From Halorhodospira sp. (GTDB lineage Bacteria > Pseudomonadota > Gammaproteobacteria > Nitrococcales > Halorhodospiraceae), in NCBI GenBank assembly GCA_007127935.1, contig SKYL01000234.1, forward strand, positions 1-5,084: a stretch of 5,084 nt of DNA, given 5' to 3'. The position numbers and the translations under genes were made by a program. Positions 1 to 5,084 of the stretch are shown one piece after another; positions within the stretch are counted from its first letter, which is position 1; every line of letters starts with the position of its first letter. The notes below the pieces were generated by a model that saw only the letters and a list, made by a program, of their open reading frames with translations, ran no database searches and was not told the origin of the DNA.

Positions 1-1211
1 CGGGGGAGGGCGGCGCCGCCGCCGTCCCGCCGGTGGCGCAGAAAGGCGAGGATCGGGCGCTGCACCAGCATGATCACCAGCGTCGCCTGGATCGCCACCA
101 GCGCCGACGCCACCGGAGAGCGGCGCAACACCACCAGGTAGTAGATCAGCATCAACAGCGGCACCAGGTAGTGGGCGCCGCGCAGCAGGGTCGGCCAGAA
201 CGGCGGCAGTTCACTGCGGGGGACGACTGGTAACCGCAGCTTGCACGCCTCGAGATGCACCATGTAGAAGAGCGCCAGGTAGGCGACCAGGGCCGGGAGG
301 ATGGCGGCGCGTACCACGTCGAGATACGGCATCCCGACCATCTCCGCCATGATGAACGCCGCCGCGCCCATCACCGGCGGCATCAACTGGCCGTTGGTGG
401 AGGCGGCCACCTCCACCGCCGCCGCCTTATACGGCGGCAGGCCGACCTTCTTCATCAACGGGATGGTGAAGGTGCCGGTGGTGACCGTGTTGGCGATGGA
501 GGAACCGGAGACCGACCCGGTGAGCCCCGAAGCCGCCACCGCCGCCTTGGCCGGTCCACCGCGCAGCCCGCCGAGCCCGGCGTAGGCGATGTCTATGAAG
601 TAGCGTCCCGCCCCGGCCCGTTCCAGCAGCGCCCCCAGCAGTACGAAGAGAAAGACGAAACCCACCGAGACCCCCAACGGCACGCCGAAGATCCCCGAGT
701 CGCTGAGGTACATGTCGTTGATCAGGATCGGCAGATCGACGCCGCGGTGGCGCAGCAGGTCGGGCATCCACGGGCCGGCGAAGGCGTAACCGAGAAAGAG
801 CGCGGCGAGCAGCGGCAGGGCGAGCCCCAACGCCCGGCGGGCCGCCTCCAGCAGCAGCGCGATGAGGAGGCAGCCGAGCACGATATCGTGCGGTTCCGGC
901 AGCCCGGCCCGCCACACGATCTCCTCGTAATCCCACCAGATCCACAGCACCGACAGCGCCGCCGCCGCGCCGAGGGCGAGATTCAGCCAGGGGAAGCGGG
1001 CGGTTGCCGACGCCGCGGCGCGGCCGGGAAAGACCAGGTAGGCCAAGCCCACCGCGAAGGCCAAGTGCCAGACGCGGGCCATCAGCATGTCGATGGGGTG
1101 GTACGCGATCCAGAGCTGAAACCCGGCCCACGCCAGGCAGAGGCCGGCGATCAGCCAGACCAGGGCTGGGTGGGGTGGTTCTGGCCGCTCAGCCCGCCTC
1201 AATGGCGTCAA
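1..1211 (-). CDS. TRAP transporter fused permease (4TM/12TM, TAXI type), 3' end outside window
   Basis: Inner-membrane permease of a TRAP transporter, expected to import the solute delivered by the adjacent binding protein using an ion gradient. About 403 residues are visible; such fusions are usually 600-700 residues, so roughly the last third lies beyond base 1. An N-terminal DctQ-like part has hydrophobic segments at about residues 16-36, 47-61 and 76-93, followed by the LEAARRALG segment (121-129). The DctM-like core has the family signature GSVSGSSIANTVTTGTFTIP (232-251), then AASTNGQLMPPVMGAAAF (269-286). No ATG precedes the first membrane segment; the first, at 1088, would delete it. 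I therefore chose TTG at 1211, which overlaps the stop of the binding-protein gene and has AGGG six bases upstream. TTG at 1202 is an alternative. Family call is secure, the start is not, and the substrate is unknown. Confidence 0.9.
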   Translation of the reverse strand, partial: MTPLRRAERPEPPHPALVWLIAGLCLAWAGFQLWIAYHPIDMLMARVWHLAFAVGLAYLVFPGRAAASATARFPWLNLALGAAAALSVLWIWWDYEEIVWRAGLPEPHDIVLGCLLIALLLEAARRALGLALPLLAALFLGYAFAGPWMPDLLRHRGVDLPILINDMYLSDSGIFGVPLGVSVGFVFLFVLLGALLERAGAGRYFIDIAYAGLGGLRGGPAKAAVAASGLTGSVSGSSIANTVTTGTFTIPLMKKVGLPPYKAAAVEVAASTNGQLMPPVMGAAAFIMAEMVGMPYLDVVRAAILPALVAYLALFYMVHLEACKLRLPVVPRSELPPFWPTLLRGAHYLVPLLMLIYYLVVLRRSPVASALVAIQATLVIMLVQRPILAFLRHRRDGGGAALP

Positions 1212-2161
1212 CGCCAACCCTGTTCCTGGTAGTAGCGCAGCGCGCCGGGGTGCAGATCGACCGAGACCCCTTCCATCATCGCCTGGGGCTCCAGGTGGCG
1301 GAAGGCGGCGTGGGAGCCGCGCAACTCGTCCAACTGTTCGAAGACGGCGGTGGTCAGATCGTAGACCACCGCTTCATCCATCCCAGCGTGGGTGACCACG
1401 GTGGCGGTGACCGCGTAGGTGGCCACGTCCTCATCCACGCCGGGGTAGAGGCCGCCGGGGATCGTGGTCATCACATAGTAGGGGCGCTCCTCGACGAAGG
1501 CGCGAATGGCGGCGGAGTCGAGGGGGATCATGCGAACCGGGACACTGGTGGCCGGCTCCTCGATCGCCGCGCTGGGGTTGCCGACGGTGAAGAAGAAGGC
1601 GTCAATGCGTCCGTCCACCAGGGCGCGGGACGCCTCCGGCTGCTGCAGGTTGCGCGCCCGGATATCGGCGCGCGGGTCGATACCGTGGAGTTCCAGGACA
1701 TCCATCGCGTTGCGCCGTTGGCCCGAGCCGGGGTTGCCGATGTTCACCGTGTGGCCGCGCAGATCGTCCACCGTATAAATGCCGGAGTCGGCGCGGGCCA
1801 CCAGCATCACCGTCTCCGGGTGCATGGCGAAGAGGCTGCGCAACTCCTCGAAGGCGCCGCGGCGCTCCCAGTCGGCCTTCCCGTTTACCGCCTGCCAGGC
1901 GCGGTCCGACTGAGCGACCCCGAAGTCCAGCGCCCCCTGCGAGAGGGCGTTGATGTTGAAGACCGAGCCCTGGGTGGGGCGGCCGACACAGTTGTAGTCG
2001 GCGTCGTGCCGCTCCAGCAGGCGGCAGCCGTGGAGGGCGACTTGGTAGTAGACCCCGGTGATCGACGCCCCGCCGAAGGTGACGTCACGGGCTTGGGCGG
2101 GGTGCGTGATGAGGGCGGCGAGGAGGACGCCGGCGGCGACCAGCAGCGAGTGGCGGCGCAT
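1208..2161 (-). CDS. TAXI family TRAP transporter solute-binding protein
   Basis: Periplasmic binding subunit of the TRAP system, 317 residues, the usual length for the family. Residues 1-24 form a Sec signal peptide: basic MRRH, a hydrophobic core, then AQA before RD as the likely cleavage site. Family hallmarks in order are GASITGVYYQ (31-40), two cysteines at 46 and 58 that could form a disulfide, NINALSQGALDFGVAQSD (69-86), VNIGNPGSGQRR (139-150), DGRIDAFFFTVGNPSAAI (183-200) and the C-terminal HPGALRYYQEQG (304-315). The ATG at 2161 is chosen because the signal peptide begins there and GGGAG lies eight bases upstream; the frame stays open much further upstream only as the antisense shadow of wrbA. 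The permease follows directly, so the two genes are almost certainly co-transcribed. The ligand cannot be read; TAXI proteins have been linked to glutamate and other small organic acids. Confidence 0.95.
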   Translation of the reverse strand: MRRHSLLVAAGVLLAALITHPAQARDVTFGGASITGVYYQVALHGCRLLERHDADYNCVGRPTQGSVFNINALSQGALDFGVAQSDRAWQAVNGKADWERRGAFEELRSLFAMHPETVMLVARADSGIYTVDDLRGHTVNIGNPGSGQRRNAMDVLELHGIDPRADIRARNLQQPEASRALVDGRIDAFFFTVGNPSAAIEEPATSVPVRMIPLDSAAIRAFVEERPYYVMTTIPGGLYPGVDEDVATYAVTATVVTHAGMDEAVVYDLTTAVFEQLDELRGSHAAFRHLEPQAMMEGVSVDLHPGALRYYQEQGWR

Positions 2162-2191
2162 GGTGGAGACTCCCGGTTGCGGATGGGGTTC

Positions 2192-2212
2192 TTCTACCAC
2201 TCCGATTCTACC
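2192..2212. repeat. direct repeat TTCTACC, 14-base period
   Basis: TTCTACC occurs at 2192-2198 and again exactly at 2206-2212. Read toward the transporter genes, this is GGTAGAA twice, and the upstream copy overlaps the candidate -10 box TAGAAT. The period is about one and a third helical turns. It could be a pair of regulator half-sites, but two 7-mers can also arise by chance. Confidence 0.35.
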
Positions 2213-2293
2213 GCATGCCCGGCAGTGGCCGCCGTGCCGCCGGAGGTGGTCTACATTTAGGGGGAAATGCCCGGAAAGGCACTTACGAATGGT

Positions 2294-2302
2294 AAGGAGA
2301 GG
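2294..2302 (+). promoter_or_regulatory. Shine-Dalgarno deciding the wrbA start
   Basis: AAGGAGAGG lies nine bases before the ATG at 2312. It supports this start over an upstream in-frame ATG at 2267, which would add 15 residues that WrbA proteins lack. Confidence 0.7.
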
Positions 2303-2311
2303 TGCGTCGTC

Positions 2312-2917
2312 ATGACGAAAGTATTGGTGCTCTACCACTCCATGTACGGTCACATCGAGACCATGGCGGAAAGCGTCGCTGAAGGGGCTAAGTCGGTGGC
2401 GGGCGCAGAGGTCACCGTGAAACGAGTCCCGGAGACCATGGACCCGAAGGCATTCGCCGACGCCGGCGGCAAGACCGACCAGAAGGCGCCGGTGGCCGCG
2501 CCCGCGGAGCTGGCCGACTACGATGCGATCCTCTTTGGTTCGCCGACCCGTTTCGGCAACATGACCGGCCAGATGCGCAACTTCCTCGACCAGACCGGCG
2601 GCCTGTGGGCCCAAGGGGGGCTGCGCGGTAAGGTGGCCAGCGTCTTTACCTCCACCGGGACCGGCGGCGGGGAGGAGACAACCATCACCTCGTTCTGGAG
2701 CACATTGGCCCACCACGGGATGATCATCGTCCCCATTGGCTACGGCTTGCAGGAGCAGTTCGATATCTCCGCCGTCAGCGGCGGCACGCCGTACGGTGCC
2801 TCGACCCTGGTCGGGGCCGACGGATCGCGCCAACCCGACGCCCGTGAACTGAAAATCGCCCGCTTCCAGGGCGAGCACGTGACGCGGATCGCCGACCAGC
2901 TCCGGCGCGGCCGCTGA
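2312..2917 (+). CDS. wrbA: NAD(P)H:quinone oxidoreductase, WrbA flavoprotein
   Basis: Cytoplasmic flavodoxin-like enzyme that uses FMN and NAD(P)H for two-electron reduction of quinones, avoiding semiquinone and superoxide formation. It has 201 residues, close to E. coli WrbA (198), and resembles it along its whole length. The FMN phosphate loop is SMYGHIE (10-16); the flavin-contacting loops are GSPTRFGNM (76-84) and TSTGTGGG (113-120). LAHHGM (132-137) contains the histidine that stacks near the flavin in WrbA, and GGTPYGAST (157-165) and DGSRQP (170-175) are conserved WrbA signatures. The start at 2312 fits both the Shine-Dalgarno and the WrbA N-terminus (MTKVLVLYHS). The gene is single, divergent from the transporter operon and convergent with the MCP gene. 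No functional link to either neighbour is evident. All expected motifs are intact, so it should be active. Confidence 0.97.
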   Translation: MTKVLVLYHSMYGHIETMAESVAEGAKSVAGAEVTVKRVPETMDPKAFADAGGKTDQKAPVAAPAELADYDAILFGSPTRFGNMTGQMRNFLDQTGGLWAQGGLRGKVASVFTSTGTGGGEETTITSFWSTLAHHGMIIVPIGYGLQEQFDISAVSGGTPYGASTLVGADGSRQPDARELKIARFQGEHVTRIADQLRRGR

Positions 2918-2932
2918 GGGCTTGATCGGTCG

Positions 2933-2953
2933 CCGGTCCGGCCGGAAGACCGG
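2933..2953. terminator. possible bidirectional terminator hairpin between wrbA and the MCP gene
   Basis: CCGGTC (2933-2938) can pair with GACCGG (2948-2953) around a nine-base loop; the loop region contains a further CCGGCCGG palindrome that offers alternative pairings. It lies between the two convergent stop codons and abuts the MCP stop. No T-run follows on either strand, so it is not a standard intrinsic terminator. Position is suggestive, structure is weak. Confidence 0.35.
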
Positions 2954-4042
2954 TCAGAAGAGTTGAATCTTTGGCGGCTCGGCGCGTGCCGAGGGGCCGG
3001 TCTCTTCCGTCCCGGAGATCACCTCTTGGTGGTTCTCCCGCTGGCTATCCATGACGTAGTCACTGTGGAAGCGGTCGATATCCAGCGCCAAGTCGCCGGT
3101 GGGGGTCGTGTTCCCTTCGAGAGCGTCCCGGACGCGGGCCAGGTGCGCCTCCAGGGTGTGGGTCATGGCGATGACCTGGTCCACCTGCTGCCGGGTGATG
3201 TCCTGGAACTGGATGCCGGCCATGGCGCGGGCGGTGACGGTGGCGATCTCCCGGGTGGTCGCCTCCACTTGCTCCACCACCGCCCGGTGGTGCTCCATGA
3301 CCGCCTGTTGGTTTTCGCCCAACTTGGAGAGCTGGTGTTCCACGGCGGAGAGCGTCTCCCGCTCCACTTCGGCCTCGGCGTCGGCGCCGTCCAACTCCGC
3401 CTGGAAGTGGCCTTGGATCGCTTCCACCATCTCCTCCACCCCGGAGGCAATGCCGGTGGCGGCACGCTGAGATTCCGAGGAGAGGTTGCGGACCTCCTCG
3501 GCGACCACGGCGAACCCCTTGCCGCGCTCCCCGGCGCGGGCCGCCTCGATGGCGGCGTTCAGCGCCAGCATGTTGGTCTGCTTGGCCACCTCTTTGATCA
3601 GGCGGATGCTCTTTTGCAGTGTGTCGGCCCGGCGGACCAACTCCTCAATGCGCTTCAAGCCACGGTCGGCGGTGGCCTGGCGGTGTTCAATAAAGTCGGC
3701 GATGCGCTGCAGCGCCTCCTGGTTCGCCGCTTGCGCCCGGGAGGCCTCGCCGGCGAGGTGGTCGGTGGTGGCCGCGGACTCGGCGACAAAGTCCACGGCG
3801 CGCTGGGCGGCGAGGTTCACCTCCTCCAAGCGTTCCATGAAGCCCACCGCCGCCCGTTCCGTCTCCGCGGTGGTCTGTTCCAAGTGCTTGCGCATCAGGG
3901 AAAAGGCCGCATCGTGACCGGAGAGTCCCGCCTCGATCCCCTGGAAGACGGGTTCGCCCGCCCGGTGATCGCCGGTGCCGGCGGCGGCATCCTTCGCCGC
4001 CGCCCCGTTGCTCTTGCGGAACCATTGGAAGCGTTCCCTCAT
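2954..4042 (-). CDS. soluble methyl-accepting chemotaxis protein with C-terminal CheZ-like DxxxQ motif
   Basis: Cytoplasmic chemoreceptor-type signalling protein, 362 residues, no membrane segment and no recognisable sensor domain. The MCP hairpin tip that contacts CheA and CheW is unmistakable: QTNMLALNAAIEAARAGE (155-172), then GKGFAVVAEEVRNL (174-187). Long, probably coiled-coil arms flank it (about 45-154 and 188-305). The N-terminus MRERFQWFRK is short, basic and aromatic, followed by an Ala/Gly-rich linker. Near the end of the second arm is IQFQDITRQQVDQVI (277-291), resembling the active-site helix of CheZ (FQDLTGQ) with Asp281 and Gln285 spaced as its catalytic pair. A likely disordered tail ends in KIQLF. 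No CheR-binding NWETF-like pentapeptide and no clear methylation-site consensus were found. It lies 40 bases after the CheY-like gene and is probably co-transcribed with it. MCP identity is firm; the phosphatase idea is inference. Confidence 0.93.
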   Translation of the reverse strand: MRERFQWFRKSNGAAAKDAAAGTGDHRAGEPVFQGIEAGLSGHDAAFSLMRKHLEQTTAETERAAVGFMERLEEVNLAAQRAVDFVAESAATTDHLAGEASRAQAANQEALQRIADFIEHRQATADRGLKRIEELVRRADTLQKSIRLIKEVAKQTNMLALNAAIEAARAGERGKGFAVVAEEVRNLSSESQRAATGIASGVEEMVEAIQGHFQAELDGADAEAEVERETLSAVEHQLSKLGENQQAVMEHHRAVVEQVEATTREIATVTARAMAGIQFQDITRQQVDQVIAMTHTLEAHLARVRDALEGNTTPTGDLALDIDRFHSDYVMDSQRENHQEVISGTEETGPSARAEPPKIQLF

Positions 4043-4049
4043 ACAGCGT

Positions 4050-4055
4050 CCTCCT
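4050..4055 (-). promoter_or_regulatory. Shine-Dalgarno deciding the MCP start
   Basis: A perfect AGGAGG on the minus strand ends seven bases before the ATG at 4042. It lies in the 40-base gap after the CheY-like gene, fixes the MCP start and suggests independent, strong translation initiation within the operon. Confidence 0.8.
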
Positions 4056-4082
4056 GTGCCCGGGCGCGAAGGGCGCGGTGAA

Positions 4083-4454
4083 TCAAGCCCCTGGCACCAC
4101 TTGCCGGACCACTTGCACCAGTTGGTCGGCGTCCACCGGCTTGACCAGCCAGCCGGTTGCCCCCAATCGCTTGGCCTCGTCGCGCTTGTCCTGTTGCGAC
4201 TCGGTGGTCAGGACGAGAATGGGGGTGAAGCGGAAGGGGGATTGCCGCTTCACCTCGGCGATCAGGTCCATGCCGTTCATCTTCGGCATGTTCAAATCGG
4301 TGATGATCAGGTCCGGCTTGGGACCGGCGCCGAGTTTCGTCAGCGCCTCCTCGCCGTCGCCGGCGGTCTCCACCTCGAAGCCGGCGCCCTTGAGGATGCC
4401 GCTCATGCTCATGAGAATGGTGCCGGAGTCGTCGACCAAGAAGATGCGTTTCAT
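4083..4454 (-). CDS. CheY-like single-domain response regulator
   Basis: Stand-alone receiver domain of 123 residues with no output domain, so it should act by phosphorylation-dependent binding, as CheY does. Acidic pocket Asp8-Asp9 (FLVDDS), phospho-acceptor Asp53 (ITDLNMP), switch Thr83 (LTTES) and the conserved Lys105 (VKPV) are all present. The residue matching E. coli CheY Tyr106 is Trp102 (GWLVKP). Its ATG overlaps the stop of the upstream ParA-like gene in an ATGA, which implies translational coupling, and AAGGAGG (minus strand, 4471-4465) lies ten bases upstream of the ATG. The MCP gene follows after 40 bases. The likely phosphodonor is a CheA kinase controlled through that receptor, but no kinase is in the window. 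Whether it binds a flagellar motor, a pilus apparatus or the MCP itself cannot be told; I give no cheY symbol for that reason. Confidence 0.95.
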   Translation of the reverse strand: MKRIFLVDDSGTILMSMSGILKGAGFEVETAGDGEEALTKLGAGPKPDLIITDLNMPKMNGMDLIAEVKRQSPFRFTPILVLTTESQQDKRDEAKRLGATGWLVKPVDADQLVQVVRQVVPGA

Positions 4455-5084
4455 GGGGTGGCTCCCTCCTTCGGTTGCGCGGCGGGTGAGGCGTGTTCAC
4501 CGCCTCCCCATAGCCGCTCCAGTTCTTCGTACAACATCCAGTAGTCCATGGCGGCACGGCTGCGTGGCGCATGGAGACGCACCGGCCGGCCGGCGCGGCT
4601 GGCCTCCGCCACCCGGATATCCGTGCGGACGCCGCGCAGCAGCCGCCATGGGCCGAATTGGTGGCCCATCTCCTCCAGGACGTCGCGGTGGATGCGGATG
4701 CGGGGGTCCACCAGGGTGGGGAGGAGGGCCAACTGGGTCAGGCGTGGGTTGGGGCCGCTGGCCACGCGGAAGAAGAGCCCGGCCAGCTGACGGACCCCTT
4801 CCGCCGACAAGTGGTGGGGCACGAACGGGATCAGCGCGGCGTCGGCGGCGTGCAGGGCGTTCATCAGGAGGCCGCCCAGGGAGGGCGGCGTGTCGATGAC
4901 CACCCGTTCGAAGCCGTCGGCCCACGGGGTCTCTTCCAGAACCCGGGCCAGGCGGGCGTGGCGGTCGGCGGGGACTTCCCGGTCGAACTCCCGGTCGGCC
5001 GGCGCCACCCAGAGGGCGTCCAGGTCCGTTGGTTGCGGAGGGCAGGGGAGCGGGTGCTCGCCATCGGCGAAGAGGTCGTGGACC
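4451..5084 (-). CDS. ParA/Soj-family ATPase, 5' end outside window
   Basis: C-terminal 210 residues of a ParA-type positioning ATPase; the frame is open to the window edge, and the N-terminus with its deviant Walker A lies outside. Visible are a stretch typical of ParA before switch II (DALWVAPADRE, 22-32), the switch II/Walker B segment FERVVIDTPPSLGG (58-71), the following AADAALIPFVPHHLSAEGV (79-97) and the C-terminal VRTDIRVAEASRAGRPV (152-168), equivalent to the basic region that mediates nucleoid DNA binding in Soj-like proteins. The end is a Pro/Ala-rich tail, not a MinD-type amphipathic membrane helix. A GTG at 5008 could pass for a start, but ParA-like sequence continues upstream of it. 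The stop overlaps the CheY-like start by four bases. No parB is in view, and the chemotaxis neighbours suggest positioning of a protein cluster instead of plasmid or chromosome partition; that role is inference. Confidence 0.92.
   Translation of the reverse strand, partial: VHDLFADGEHPLPCPPQPTDLDALWVAPADREFDREVPADRHARLARVLEETPWADGFERVVIDTPPSLGGLLMNALHAADAALIPFVPHHLSAEGVRQLAGLFFRVASGPNPRLTQLALLPTLVDPRIRIHRDVLEEMGHQFGPWRLLRGVRTDIRVAEASRAGRPVRLHAPRSRAAMDYWMLYEELERLWGGGEHASPAAQPKEGATP

Larger units (their letters stand above)
2162..2311. promoter_or_regulatory. divergent intergenic region between TAXI transporter operon and wrbA
   Basis: This 150-base spacer must hold the start signals for both the leftward transporter genes and the rightward wrbA. 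Leftward, TAGAAT (minus strand, 2211-2206) matches five of six bases of a sigma-70 -10 box, but no convincing -35 box lies about 17 bases upstream of it. Rightward, only weak matches such as TACATT (about 2252-2257) are visible. A direct repeat sits at 2192-2212, the 8-mer ATGCCCGG occurs at 2215-2222 and 2267-2274, and a small TGCC/GGCA hairpin (2268-2281) lies in the presumed wrbA leader. Region role is clear from layout; individual promoter boxes are not assigned. Confidence 0.5.

Noticed and set aside
255..1232. Plus-strand open frame of 325 codons, and a minus-strand one at 427-1131, over the permease
   Set aside because: Both are out of frame with the permease, whose translation shows TRAP signatures and membrane segments; theirs are Arg/Pro/Gly-rich.
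1004..2260. Long plus-strand open frame (about 418 codons) opposite the TAXI gene
   Set aside because: Low-complexity Arg/Gly/Val/His-rich translation typical of the antisense of GC-rich coding DNA; the opposite strand encodes a full TAXI protein.
2162..2878. In-frame upstream extension of the TAXI gene (239 codons, minus strand), as if a fused N-terminal domain
   Set aside because: It lies entirely in the divergent spacer and antisense to wrbA, its translation resembles no domain, and the signal peptide and Shine-Dalgarno place the start at 2161.
2938..2945. CCGGCCGG palindrome between wrbA and the MCP as a protein-binding operator
   Set aside because: Short GC palindromes are expected at this base composition, and it sits between two stop codons, not near a start.
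2963..4081. Long plus-strand open frame (about 372 codons) opposite the MCP
   Set aside because: Antisense shadow of a clear MCP gene; composition is Gly/Leu/His/Arg-rich with no domain.
4451..5008. GTG at 5008 as the true start of a short 185-residue ParA-like protein
   Set aside because: The frame stays open to 5084 and upstream residues fit the ParA fold before switch II; a 5008 start would lack the nucleotide-binding Walker A.

Overview
The window is GC-rich and tightly packed. It carries six protein genes: two run off its ends, and four are complete. Gene content points to a Gram-negative proteobacterium: a TAXI-type TRAP transporter with a Sec-exported binding protein, an E. coli-like WrbA, and chemotaxis/ParA genes. 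Ectothiorhodospiraceae-like gammaproteobacteria are a guess from GC content and general flavour only. No RNA genes, insertion sequences, CRISPR arrays or origins were seen.

Left part (1-2161, minus strand): a TRAP transporter pair. The periplasmic TAXI binding protein gene comes first, followed without a gap by a fused 4TM/12TM permease that leaves the window at base 1. Together they would form a secondary, ion-driven uptake system; the substrate cannot be read from the sequence.

Middle (2162-2953): a 150-base divergent spacer containing a short direct repeat separates the transporter from a plus-strand wrbA gene (FMN-dependent NAD(P)H:quinone oxidoreductase). wrbA converges on the next gene, with a short GC-rich hairpin between the two stop codons.

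Right part (2954-5084, minus strand): a probable operon in the order parA-like ATPase (5' end outside the window), single-domain CheY-like receiver, soluble methyl-accepting chemotaxis protein. The parA stop and cheY start overlap as ATGA; the MCP follows 40 bases later with its own strong Shine-Dalgarno.

This last block is the most interesting part. The order resembles systems in which a ParA-type ATPase positions cytoplasmic chemoreceptor clusters, such as PpfA with the soluble receptor TlpT in Rhodobacter sphaeroides. The receptor has no membrane segment, begins with a short basic/aromatic peptide, and carries near its C-terminus an FQDITRQ segment that matches the D-x-x-x-Q catalytic pattern of the CheZ phosphatase. 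A flexible tail ending in a hydrophobic tip follows. It may therefore be a combined receptor, ParA partner and CheY phosphatase; that function is inference.
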